Shown: positions 8,562-16,510 of the stretch, in pieces | How positions within the stretch are numbered: the first letter of the stretch is position 1 | Layout: every line of letters starts with the position of its first letter | Assembly (NCBI RefSeq): GCF_002968285.2 | Contig: NZ_CP134400.1 | Location: 4,464,001 to 4,528,000 of the forward strand | DNA length: 64,000 nucleotides | Direction of reading: 5' to 3' | Source: Mycobacterium sp. ITM-2016-00318 | GTDB taxonomy: Bacteria; Actinomycetota; Actinomycetes; Mycobacteriales; Mycobacteriaceae | Notes under the pieces: model-generated | The model's database searches: none | Seen by the model: only the letters and a program-made list of their open reading frames with translations | What the model was told of the DNA's origin: nothing | Position numbers and translations under genes: made by a program

Positions 8562-9299
8562 TGCCAACCGCAGTAGATAGGTGTCCATGATCCAGCCGTG
8601 GCGCGCCCGCGCCTCGGTCCGCAATGTCACGATCTGCTTGCCGACCTCACCCACGGTGCCCGACACCAGAAGCTCGTCGGGGGTGCCGAGGTAGGCGCCC
8701 CACCAGATGGCGGTGTCCGGTGGGCAGGAGCGGAAGGCGCAGTCGCCGTCGAGCATCACCACGGCACTGCCCGTCAACCCGTCGGCGGACAGCCGCCTGC
8801 CCGTCGTGATCAACACCGGTTCGCCGATATCGTTGAGCGGTATGCGATGTCGGGCCGTCAGCGCCTGGATCGCGGTGATGCCGGGGATGACGTCGTACGA
8901 GAAGTCCACCCGCTGTGCCACCGCGTCGAGGATGCGCAGCGTGCTGTCGTACAGGGACGGATCGCCCCACGCGAGGAAGGCGCCGACACCGTCGAGGCCG
9001 AGTTCGCGTTCCAGGGCCTCGGCCCAGACGGCGGCCCGCGCGGCGTGCCAATCCGTGACGGCCCGGCGGTATTCGGTGTCCTTGGCCCGTGGTGGGTCGG
9101 TCAGTTCGACGAACCGGTAGCCGGGCTCGCGGATGAACCGCTCGCAGATCTGGCGCCGCAGCGCCACCAGATCGCTTCCGGCTTCACCCTTGTTCATCGC
9201 GAAGAACACCTGGGTTTCGTTGAGCGCCTTGACGGCCTCGGCCGTGACGTAGTCAGGGTCGCCCGCCCCGATGCCGATGACGTGGATCCGCCGAGTCAC
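8559..9299 (-). CDS. cobF: Precorrin-6A synthase (deacetylating), CobF
   Basis: SAM-dependent C1 methyltransferase of the aerobic cobalamin pathway, acting at the step that also releases the acetyl group. The 246-residue protein has the tetrapyrrole methylase N-terminal motif IGIGAGDPDYVT, the GDPSLYDS substrate segment and the VIPGITAIQAL block, and matches CobF throughout. It starts at GTG 9299. No other cob gene is in the window, so it is a detached pathway gene. CobF is known to be missing from the M. tuberculosis complex, so its presence argues for a mycobacterium outside that group. Confidence 0.88.
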   Translation of the reverse strand: MTRRIHVIGIGAGDPDYVTAEAVKALNETQVFFAMNKGEAGSDLVALRRQICERFIREPGYRFVELTDPPRAKDTEYRRAVTDWHAARAAVWAEALERELGLDGVGAFLAWGDPSLYDSTLRILDAVAQRVDFSYDVIPGITAIQALTARHRIPLNDIGEPVLITTGRRLSADGLTGSAVVMLDGDCAFRSCPPDTAIWWGAYLGTPDELLVSGTVGEVGKQIVTLRTEARARHGWIMDTYLLRLA

Positions 9300-9314
9300 G
9301 CCCGTGAGTATGCG

Positions 9315-10364
9315 CTAAGCCTCTTTGCCCTTGTTGCGCCGGAGTTCCTCGGCGCGCTCGATGTCCTTCCGATCGGCCGCCTCGTTCTTGTCGACCACAC
9401 GGGTGTCGCGTGGCGGCAGTTGAAGGTCGCGTTCGGCTCGCAGCCCGGCCTGCAGCTGCCGCCCCCGTTCGAGCTCGGCATCCAGCTCGGCGCCGAACAG
9501 CAGCGCCAGGTTCGTGATCCACAGCCAGAGCAGGAACACGATCACGCCTGCCAGCGCACCGTAGGTCTTGTTGTAGCTGCCGAAGTTGGCGACGTAGAAG
9601 CCGAACAGCGCCGAGGCCGCGAGCCAGGTCACGATCGCGAAGCCGGCGCCGACGCTGATCCAGCGGAACTTGGGCTGTTTCACGTTCGGGGTGGCGTAGT
9701 ACAGCACGGCGACCGCGAGGACGACGCAGACGAAGATGACCGGCCACTTCGCGATGTTCCATGCACTGACGGCGATCGACCCCGCCCCGATCGCGCCGCC
9801 GACGGTTTCGGCGACCGGACCGCTGACCACGAGCATCACCGCCGTCGCCGCAGCCAAGAGCAGGCCTGCCAGCGTGAGGAGCAGTTGCAGCGGTCGCAGT
9901 TTCCATATCGGCCTGCCTTCGTCGATCTCGTAGATGCGGTTCATCGCCCGCCCGAAGGCTCCGATGTAGCCCGACGCCGACCACACTGCCCCGAGCAGGC
10001 CGGTGACCAGTGCGATGCCGGCCGACGGCGACTGCACCAACTGCTCGATGGTCGGGCGCAGCAGGTTCATCGCGTCACCCGGCACGACTCCGGACGCGGT
10101 CTCGAGTACCGCGTCGACGGTCTTGCGCCCCTGACCGAACACGCCGAGCAACGACACCAGAGCCAAGAGAGCCGGAAACAGCGACAGCACTGCGTAGTAG
10201 GTCAGCGCCGCGGCGAGGTCGGTGCACTGGTCGTGGCCGAACTCGCGCAACGTTTTGCGCAGCACGAACAGCAGCGAGGGCTTGGTGAGGTCGGTCGGCG
10301 AGTCCGGCTTGCGGGGATCGTCGGGGTCCGGCGGACGGGTGTCGACTGTTCTCTCGGTGGTCAT
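9315..10364 (-). CDS. YihY/BrkB-family inner membrane protein
   Basis: Predicted polytopic membrane protein of 349 residues with about six membrane segments between residues 50 and 285, and conserved family blocks (TDLAAALTYYAVLSLFPALLAL near the start, and LWLWITNLALLFGAELDAEL at the end). The soluble tail is rich in Arg and Glu. The family was once called ribonuclease BN but is now regarded as a membrane protein of unclear function. ATG start at 10364; it is divergent from the diiron oxygenase gene at 10497. Confidence 0.85.
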   Translation of the reverse strand: MTTERTVDTRPPDPDDPRKPDSPTDLTKPSLLFVLRKTLREFGHDQCTDLAAALTYYAVLSLFPALLALVSLLGVFGQGRKTVDAVLETASGVVPGDAMNLLRPTIEQLVQSPSAGIALVTGLLGAVWSASGYIGAFGRAMNRIYEIDEGRPIWKLRPLQLLLTLAGLLLAAATAVMLVVSGPVAETVGGAIGAGSIAVSAWNIAKWPVIFVCVVLAVAVLYYATPNVKQPKFRWISVGAGFAIVTWLAASALFGFYVANFGSYNKTYGALAGVIVFLLWLWITNLALLFGAELDAELERGRQLQAGLRAERDLQLPPRDTRVVDKNEAADRKDIERAEELRRNKGKEA

Positions 10365-10431
10365 ACCGACCGTTACCCGGTGACGTCGTCGTCAAACGGG
10401 CCGTAAGCGAAAGTATCCGGTACCGCGGGTA

Positions 10432-10460
10432 TTGACATCTTTGCGTTCGACTCCTTTACT
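10432..10460 (+). promoter_or_regulatory. Sigma-70-type promoter for the diiron oxygenase operon
   Basis: TTGACA (10432-10437) matches the -35 consensus exactly. After a 17-base spacer comes TTTACT (10455-10460), 4 of 6 to the -10 consensus. A start near 10467 would leave a leader of about 30 bases carrying the ribosome site AAGGGAG before the ATG at 10497. It is the clearest housekeeping promoter seen in the window. Confidence 0.65.
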
Positions 10461-10496
10461 TTGAGACAGGAGCGTCTACGCACAAGGGAGTCGCGG

Positions 10497-11414
10497 ATGA
10501 CCGCCTCGATGAGGCAGCAGCCAGCACCCACCACCCGCCAAGAGTTCGCAGAACGCCTGCTCAAGGGGTCGGTGAAGAAGTCCTACGCGCCCGTCGTGGA
10601 CATCGACTGGGATGCGCCACTCGACCAGGACAAGTTCTTCCTGCCGCCGCGGTGCGTGTCGCTCTACGGCACCCCGATGTGGGACGAGATGACGCGCGAG
10701 CAGCAGATCGAGCTGTCGCGACAGGAACTCGTCAACACGCTGTCGGCGGGCATCTGGTTCGAGAACATCCTCAATCAGGCACTGCTGCGCAAGATGATGC
10801 ATCAGGATCCGACGGCCCGCTCGACGCATTACGAGTTGACGGAACTCGGCGACGAAACCCGTCACATGGTGATGTTCGGCAGGGCGATCGAGCACCTCGG
10901 CGCCAAGCCGGTGCAGCCTCGCCGCTGGCACCGGATGATCATCAACACGCTGCCGTTCGCATTCGTCGGCTCCGTGTTGTGGGTGGCGGCCCTGATCGGC
11001 GAGGAGATCTTCGACTCGCTGCAACGGCAGATGATGGACGACGACGACCTGCAGCCGGTGGTGCAGCGGCTCATGCGTATTCATGTCACCGAGGAAGCGC
11101 GGCACATCCAGTTCGCCCGCGACGGCCTGCGCAAGCGCACGCCGACGATGGGCCGTATCCCCCGGCTGTACGTGCGCAGCATCAACGGGTTGGGCGGCTA
11201 CTTCTTCCGCTTCCTGTTCACCAACCGGGTGCCGTACCACCGCATCGGACTCGACGCCGACCGCGCCCGCCACCTCGCTCGCACCAGCCCGCACCGTCAC
11301 GAGGTTCAGATCAGCGGCTTCGCGCCGCTGGCGGCATTCCTCACCGAGGTCGGCCTGATGGGCCGCATCTCGCGCTGGATGTGGCGTCGCACCGGCTTCC
11401 TGCCCCAACAGTGA
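10497..11414 (+). CDS. AurF-like diiron oxygenase domain protein
   Basis: Ferritin-like diiron protein of 305 residues related to the p-aminobenzoate N-oxygenase AurF family that is common in mycobacteria. Metal-ligand helices are visible: a glutamate in SAGIWFENIL, ExxRH in GDETRHMVMF, a glutamate in IGEEIFDS and ExxRH in TEEARHIQFA. ATG 10497 is preceded by AAGGGAG. It overlaps the next gene by 4 bases (GTGA), so the two are translationally coupled. The substrate is unknown; N-oxygenation or hydroxylation is possible. Confidence 0.82.
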   Translation: MTASMRQQPAPTTRQEFAERLLKGSVKKSYAPVVDIDWDAPLDQDKFFLPPRCVSLYGTPMWDEMTREQQIELSRQELVNTLSAGIWFENILNQALLRKMMHQDPTARSTHYELTELGDETRHMVMFGRAIEHLGAKPVQPRRWHRMIINTLPFAFVGSVLWVAALIGEEIFDSLQRQMMDDDDLQPVVQRLMRIHVTEEARHIQFARDGLRKRTPTMGRIPRLYVRSINGLGGYFFRFLFTNRVPYHRIGLDADRARHLARTSPHRHEVQISGFAPLAAFLTEVGLMGRISRWMWRRTGFLPQQ

Positions 11415-12190
11415 CGGAGCACGTCTACGACGTCGCGGTCGTCGGGGTGGACTGCGCCGCACAACGGCTCGCCAAGGCCGGGGTGACCGACGTCATCGTG
11501 CGCGACGGCGTCGACCTGACCCGGGCCGTGTTCGACGAGGCCGCCCACAGCTGGACACTGCCGTCGTGTCGAGCACGGATCGTCATCACCGATCAATTAC
11601 GTTCCGGCCGTGAAGATCTCGTACCCTATCTGGGCGTGGCCGTCCATGGTGCGCCGAACTACTTCATGGTCAACGGCAGCGACGCCGTTGCCGACGCGCG
11701 ACTGGACTACATCTGCGACTGCCTCGCTCTCATGCGACGCTCCCGGAGCACCCGCATCGAGGTGCTGTTCAGCACCCAGCGCACGTTTCATCTGCGCGGC
11801 GCCGACAAGGCCGACCGCGCGGATGCGTCGTACTGGCAGCGGATGGCGAAGGCGGCGCCGACGGCGTTCGACCTCGCCTCTCACATCGGTGTCGCCGACG
11901 AGGTCTACGACGGACCGGCGACCCTGTGTCTCGGCGACGACGAGCGCGACGTCCGGGTGCGGCTGTCCGGCCGCCTGGATCCGATCGACGGCCGATACCA
12001 CTGGCAGGGAACCATTCTCGATGCGCTGCCCGACGAAACGCGGCCGCAAGCGGTGACCTTGACGATCGGCGAGCAGAGCGCCGAGGGCCGGATCACCGAG
12101 CGCACCCAGCAGGGTGGCTACTCGGTGGCGGGTGTCGGGATGCCGCCCTATGCGCTCGACGACGTCGAGGTCGTCGTGCCGCTGCGATAA
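11411..12190 (+). CDS. DUF4873 protein with a degenerate flavoprotein-like N-terminus
   Basis: A 259-residue protein starting at GTG 11411, coupled to the diiron oxygenase gene. The C-terminal half (from about residue 165) fits DUF4873, a small beta-rich domain usually fused to mycobacterial flavin monooxygenases. The N-terminal part begins YDVAVVGVDCAAQRLAKAG, recalling a dinucleotide-binding motif, but it lacks the GxGxxG glycines and is far too short for a working FAD domain. It may be a remnant or an accessory protein of its partner. It overlaps the convergent MFS gene by 43 bases. Confidence 0.75.
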   Translation: MTEHVYDVAVVGVDCAAQRLAKAGVTDVIVRDGVDLTRAVFDEAAHSWTLPSCRARIVITDQLRSGREDLVPYLGVAVHGAPNYFMVNGSDAVADARLDYICDCLALMRRSRSTRIEVLFSTQRTFHLRGADKADRADASYWQRMAKAAPTAFDLASHIGVADEVYDGPATLCLGDDERDVRVRLSGRLDPIDGRYHWQGTILDALPDETRPQAVTLTIGEQSAEGRITERTQQGGYSVAGVGMPPYALDDVEVVVPLR

Positions 12191-13335
12191 CGCAGGGACG
12201 CACTCAGGACCGCGACGGCGAACACCGCGCCCGCCACCCCCGAGATCAGCAGCGGCAGAGTGCCGTCGGCGCCCCACAACAATCCGGCCCACACGCCGGC
12301 GATCAGGATCGCGAAGCCGCTGGCGCCCTGGAAGACGCCCTGTGCGCTGCCCTGCAGATCCGATCCGACGAGCGACGAGATCCACGCCTTGCCAACGCCG
12401 TCGGTGCATCCGGTGAACAGGCCGTAGACCCCGATCAGTATCCACGCGGTGACGGTGTCCGTGGTCAGGCCGAGGCCGAGATACCCGACCGCGAAGAAGA
12501 TCAGCCCGATGCCGAACACGGCGGGTCTCGGCAAGCGGTCGGCGAGCAGTCCCGCCGGATAGCTCGACAGCGCGTACACCAGGTTGTAGCCGACGTAGGC
12601 CAGGATCACCTCGACGACGGAGAAGCCGATCTCGTTGAGCCGCAACAGCAGCAGCGCATCGGGGAAGTTGACGATGCCGAAGGCGACCAGCAGAGTCGTC
12701 GTCCGCCAGTACCGACGCGGTAGCTCCTTCACCCGCGCGAAGATCGCCGTGCGCTGTGCGGGCCTCACCCGCCGCACCTCCCGCGACAGGAAGACCAGGG
12801 CGACGCTCAGCACCGCGGGGACGACGGCCACCCACAGCAGCGGCGCGATCTGATGGTCGAGAAGCTCGTAGCCCGCCAGGCCCAGCAGCGGACCGACCAC
12901 GGCGCCGAGAGTGTCCATCGCCCGGTGAAATCCGAACACCCGGCCGCGGGCCGCGTCGTCGACTCCGTCGACAAGAAGAGCGTCGCGTGGGGCCCCACGA
13001 ACCCCCTTGCCGAGGCGGTCCACCACGCGTCCGGTCAGCACGCCGGGCCACGCCGCGGCGGCCGCGACGATGACCTTGCCGAGTGCCGCCATCCCGTAGC
13101 CGACAGCGATCAGCGGGCGCCGCGAGTAGTGGTCGCCGAGCGGGCCCGCCGCGAGCTTGGTCAGCGAGCCTGCGCCTTCGGCGATTCCCTCGACGGCTCC
13201 GACGACCGCGGCGGGCGCACCGAGCACCGAGGTGAGGTAGATCGGCAGCAGCGGGTAGAGCAGTTCGCTGGCGGTGTCCTGCAGGAAAGAGACGGCGGAC
13301 AGCACCCGCACATTGCGGGTCAGCCAGGTCGACAC
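12148..13335 (-). CDS. MFS transporter
   Basis: Major facilitator superfamily permease, 395 residues and about 12 membrane segments. The cytoplasmic loop motif appears as GPLGDHYSRRPLIAVGYG after segment 2, and VVDRLGKGVRGAPRDALL is typical of a subfamily found beside stress or drug genes. It starts at GTG 13335. The last 43 bases overlap the convergent DUF4873 gene. Substrate and direction of transport are not predictable. Confidence 0.83.
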   Translation of the reverse strand: MSTWLTRNVRVLSAVSFLQDTASELLYPLLPIYLTSVLGAPAAVVGAVEGIAEGAGSLTKLAAGPLGDHYSRRPLIAVGYGMAALGKVIVAAAAAWPGVLTGRVVDRLGKGVRGAPRDALLVDGVDDAARGRVFGFHRAMDTLGAVVGPLLGLAGYELLDHQIAPLLWVAVVPAVLSVALVFLSREVRRVRPAQRTAIFARVKELPRRYWRTTTLLVAFGIVNFPDALLLLRLNEIGFSVVEVILAYVGYNLVYALSSYPAGLLADRLPRPAVFGIGLIFFAVGYLGLGLTTDTVTAWILIGVYGLFTGCTDGVGKAWISSLVGSDLQGSAQGVFQGASGFAILIAGVWAGLLWGADGTLPLLISGVAGAVFAVAVLSASLRYRSGTTTSTSSSA

Positions 13336-13358
13336 CGGTCCATGGTGCCCGACGAAAG

Positions 13359-13625
13359 CTAGCTGAGGTCCTCGTCGGTCAGCGCCGCAAAGCCCTTGGC
13401 CTGGCCACGCGCCAGCACCGCCCGCACCAGGCCGACAATGACGCCCTGTACCGCGGCGGCGATGAACACCTCACGCGCCGAGCGACTCAGGTCCTTGGGA
13501 TCGGGCTCCTCGTCGTCCGGGTTCACCCGCTGCCAGATCTCGGTGAAGATCTTGCCTGCGATCAGCCCGCCGAGGACGCTCATGCCGATCGAGAGGGGCT
13601 TGTACAACGATTTCGACGCGCTCAT
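13359..13625 (-). CDS. DUF4235 small membrane protein
   Basis: An 88-residue protein with two hydrophobic helices (residues 10-30 and 53-72) separated by an acidic loop rich in Asp/Glu/Pro, the layout of the actinobacterial DUF4235 family. ATG at 13625 is chosen as the start; a much longer frame runs upstream but overlaps the LLM oxidoreductase on the other strand and is not coding-like. Function unknown. It lies 23 bases upstream of the MFS gene on the same strand. Confidence 0.72.
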   Translation of the reverse strand: MSASKSLYKPLSIGMSVLGGLIAGKIFTEIWQRVNPDDEEPDPKDLSRSAREVFIAAAVQGVIVGLVRAVLARGQAKGFAALTDEDLS

Positions 13626-13675
13626 GGCCAACGACGTTCCCGCGCCGGTCGCCGCCGAAACACAGCGGCGCCGAT

Positions 13676-13689
13676 TAGAACGCGTTCTA
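13676..13689. promoter_or_regulatory. KstR-type operator (perfect 14-bp palindrome)
   Basis: TAGAACGCGTTCTA is a perfect palindrome that fits the KstR motif TnnAACnnGTTnnA at every fixed position. KstR is the TetR-family repressor of mycobacterial cholesterol and fatty acid catabolism genes. The site ends inside the predicted -10 hexamer of the gene at 13701, so binding would block transcription. Confidence 0.85.
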
Positions 13690-13693
13690 GTAT
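13688..13693 (+). promoter_or_regulatory. -10 element of a leaderless promoter (TAGTAT)
   Basis: TAGTAT followed by 7 bases and the GTG start at 13701, with no ribosome site. It overlaps the last two bases of the KstR operator. Confidence 0.6.
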
Positions 13694-13700
13694 CCGTTTC

Positions 13701-14567
13701 GTGAGGTTCACTTATGCGGAGGCGATGACCGACCCGACCTACTACCTGCCTCTGGCGAAGGCGGCCGAGGCGGCCGGCTACCACGCGATGACGGTCGCCG
13801 ACAGCATCGCCTACCCGTTCGAGTCGGACTCGAAGTATCCCTACACCCCCGACGGCAATCGCGAGTTCCTCGACGGAAAGGCGTTCGTCGAGGCGTTCGT
13901 CCTCGCCGGTGCGCTGTGCGCGGTGACCACACGGCTGCGGTTCAACTTCTTCGTGCTGAAGCTGCCGATCCGGCCACCGGCGCTGGTGGCCAAGCAGGCC
14001 GGCTCGCTGGCGGCGATCTTCGGCAATCGGCTCGGGCTTGGCGTCGGCACCAGCCCGTGGCCGGAGGATTACGAACTGCTCGGTGTCCCTTTTGCCAAGC
14101 GCGGCAAGCGGATGGACGAGTGTATCGACATCATCAAGGGTTTGACGTCCGGCGAATACTTCTCCTATCACGGCGAGTTCTACGACATCCCGAAGACCAA
14201 GATGACGCCCGCCCCTTCGGAACCGATCCCAATCCTCATCGGCGGGCATGCCGAGGCCGCACTGCGCCGCGCCGTCCGCTGCGACGGCTGGATGCACGGT
14301 GGAAGCAGTCGGCGCGAACTCGACCGTCTCATCAACCGGCTCAACGATATCCGCGCGGAAGAGGGCCGCACGGGACCGTTCGAGATTCACGTCATGTCGG
14401 CCGACGCCTACAGCCCCGACGGCATCAGACAGCTCGAGGACAAGGGTGTCACCGACGCGATCGTCGGCTTCCGCAACCCCTACATCATGGGGGCCGACAC
14501 CGAGCCGCTCGAGGCGAAGATCCGCAACCTGGAAACCTTTGCGGAGAAGGTCATCGCCAAGGCCTGA
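13701..14567 (+). CDS. LLM-class (luciferase-like, probably F420-dependent) oxidoreductase under KstR control
   Basis: TIM-barrel flavin or F420-dependent oxidoreductase of the bacterial luciferase superfamily, 288 residues. Family blocks are the AAGYHAMTVADS segment, LGVGTSPWPEDY, PILIGGHAEAALRRA and the C-terminal GVTDAIVGF region. GTG 13701 immediately follows a TAGTAT -10 hexamer, and a KstR operator overlaps this promoter. That placement suggests a role in sterol or steroid side-chain breakdown; the reaction itself is not known. Confidence 0.86.
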   Translation: MRFTYAEAMTDPTYYLPLAKAAEAAGYHAMTVADSIAYPFESDSKYPYTPDGNREFLDGKAFVEAFVLAGALCAVTTRLRFNFFVLKLPIRPPALVAKQAGSLAAIFGNRLGLGVGTSPWPEDYELLGVPFAKRGKRMDECIDIIKGLTSGEYFSYHGEFYDIPKTKMTPAPSEPIPILIGGHAEAALRRAVRCDGWMHGGSSRRELDRLINRLNDIRAEEGRTGPFEIHVMSADAYSPDGIRQLEDKGVTDAIVGFRNPYIMGADTEPLEAKIRNLETFAEKVIAKA

Positions 14568-14651
14568 GGGCCTGCCGTCGATCGTGAAAGAAGCGTAGCG
14601 TCAAGGACAACTTGACGCGCCCGGCGCCAAGTCGCCCGAGGACAGGAAGGG

Positions 14652-15713
14652 TTGCCCGAGCGTGGCATGGGTAACCAGGTCACAATGGCGGAGAGCAGTG
14701 GTCTCAGCAACGGCGTACCGCGCGGAGTCGTTGTGGTCGGCGCTTCGGCGGGGGGCGTCGAGGCATTGACCCAGTTCGCGGGTGGGCTGCCCGCGGATTT
14801 CTCCTACTCGATCCTGGTCACGCTGCACATGCCCGCAAGTGCACCCAGCGTGCTGGGCAAGATCATCGACAGGCATGCACCGCTGCCTGCGAGTACGGCC
14901 ATCGACGGCGAGCCCCTGCAGGCGGGCCGCATCTACGTCGCGGTGCCGGATCGCCACCTCCTGCTGTCCGACCACAAGGTGGTGCTGTCGGAGGGACCCA
15001 CCGAGAACAGTCACCGGCCCGCCATCAACGCCCTGTTCCGATCCGCCGCGCTGCACTTCGGGCCGTATGCGATCGGACTGGTGTTCTCCGGCGTGCTCGA
15101 CGACGGCGTTCTCGGCGCGGCCGCCATCCGTTCGAGGGGTGGCATCACCGTCGCCCAGCGGCCGGACGACGCACTGTTCGCGACGATGCCGAAGAACGCG
15201 ATAGAAGCCGGCGTCATCGACCACCAGGTCGCCGCCGCGGACGCAGGCACCCTGATCAAGCAGCTCACCGAGCGCGATATCGAGGAGCGGGAGATGGAGC
15301 GCGATATCAGCATGGAACTGGAGAACCGCATCGCCATGGGTCGCAAGTACTCAACGGCGTTCGACTCCGAGGGGCTTGGTCCGCCGTCCGGATACACCTG
15401 CCCCGACTGCAACGGCTCCCTGATGACGTTGAGCGAGAAGAGCTTCCGCTGCCGGGTCGGCCATGCGTGGACCGCGGAGGCCCTTTTGCAGGCACGTGAC
15501 GACGAGGTCGACAACGCGCTCTGGATCGCACTGCGCAGCCTGCAGGAGAAGGCCAGGATGACACGCCGGTTGGCAGACAACGTCGGCCCTGGCAGGCTCT
15601 CGGCGCGGTACACCCGATTGGCGGAAGAAGCCGAAGCGGCTGTGACGGTGCTCGGCAGGCGGTTGGCCGAGCCGATGCGTCCGACGTCGGGAACGGATGA
15701 GCGTGGTGGCTGA
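14652..15713 (+). CDS. CheB-type methylesterase with C-terminal zinc ribbon
   Basis: Stand-alone CheB methylesterase/deamidase domain, 353 residues, without the usual receiver domain. The catalytic serine is in GASAGG (about residue 30), the histidine in VTLHMP and the aspartate in SGVLDDG. A four-cysteine/histidine zinc-ribbon-like module (CPDCNG, then CRVGHAW) follows near residues 250-275, then a helical tail. A TTG start at 14652 is listed; ATG 14667 is an alternative. The next gene starts inside the last 17 bases. Together with the STAS-HATPase and CheR genes it forms a methylation-based signalling set in an organism with no visible flagellar genes. Confidence 0.82.
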   Translation: MPERGMGNQVTMAESSGLSNGVPRGVVVVGASAGGVEALTQFAGGLPADFSYSILVTLHMPASAPSVLGKIIDRHAPLPASTAIDGEPLQAGRIYVAVPDRHLLLSDHKVVLSEGPTENSHRPAINALFRSAALHFGPYAIGLVFSGVLDDGVLGAAAIRSRGGITVAQRPDDALFATMPKNAIEAGVIDHQVAAADAGTLIKQLTERDIEEREMERDISMELENRIAMGRKYSTAFDSEGLGPPSGYTCPDCNGSLMTLSEKSFRCRVGHAWTAEALLQARDDEVDNALWIALRSLQEKARMTRRLADNVGPGRLSARYTRLAEEAEAAVTVLGRRLAEPMRPTSGTDERGG

Positions 15714-16464
15714 CCGGTCCTGCACGCTTACTGTCACCGCAAGCGCGGTGGCCGACTTCAGCGTGCTCACGGCGCACGGAGTACTGGACACCACCACCTA
15801 CCAATTGTTGCGCGACATCATCATCAAGGCGGCCCTCGAGGTGCCCGCTGCAGTGGTCATCGACATCAGCGATCTCGACGTGCCCGCCCCGTCGGCGCTG
15901 GCCGTCTTCACCAGCGCCCGCTGGCATGTCGGGCGATGGCCCGAGGTGCCCATCCTGCTGGTGTGCGAGCATCGCGCCGGGCGCGACGCCATCACCCGCA
16001 ACGGTGTGTCCCGCTACGTTCCCGTGTACTCCGACGTCGGCAGCGCCACCGCCGCGCTGGACGACGACATCCCGGCACGGCGACGGCGGCGCGCCCGCGC
16101 CCATCTGCCCGCGGACGTCTCCAGCCTGCGCCGGTCCCGCGAATTGGTGAACGACTGGCTGACTGCGTGGTCGCGGGACGACCTGATCCCGGCAACGAAG
16201 GTCGTCGTCACCGAGTTCGTCGAGAACGTGCTGCAGCACACCGATAGCGCCCCTGAGGTACGGCTCGAGACCGACGGGTCGGACGTGACGGTGGCGGTGC
16301 AGGATTGCAGTCACCAGCCGCCGGCTCTGAACGAATTCTCGACCGTGCGCCACATCCCTTCCGGGCTTGGTCTGGTGGCGGCCATGTGCCGCATGTGGGG
16401 AAATGCGCCGACCTCGACGGGCAAGACCGTGTGGGCGGTGATCGGACCCGAGAACCGGCTTTGA
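15697..16464 (+). CDS. STAS domain plus HATPase (anti-sigma kinase-like) regulatory protein
   Basis: A 255-residue two-domain protein. The first half (about residues 10-115) is a STAS/anti-sigma-factor-antagonist fold with VVIDISDLDVPAPSAL, the strand-loop where a phospho-acceptor serine normally sits. The second half (about 130-250) is an HATPase_c_2 domain with the N-box ATEFVENVLQHT and the G-box PSGLGLVAAMC. Fusing an antagonist with its kinase-like partner suggests a self-contained partner-switch. It overlaps the cheB-like gene by 17 bases, and the cheR-like gene follows 46 bases downstream. Confidence 0.8.
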   Translation: MSVVADRSCTLTVTASAVADFSVLTAHGVLDTTTYQLLRDIIIKAALEVPAAVVIDISDLDVPAPSALAVFTSARWHVGRWPEVPILLVCEHRAGRDAITRNGVSRYVPVYSDVGSATAALDDDIPARRRRRARAHLPADVSSLRRSRELVNDWLTAWSRDDLIPATKVVVTEFVENVLQHTDSAPEVRLETDGSDVTVAVQDCSHQPPALNEFSTVRHIPSGLGLVAAMCRMWGNAPTSTGKTVWAVIGPENRL

Positions 16465-16510
16465 CGCGAGTATGTTCGGTGCACGGGTTTAACCAGGGAA
16501 CGGACGAACT

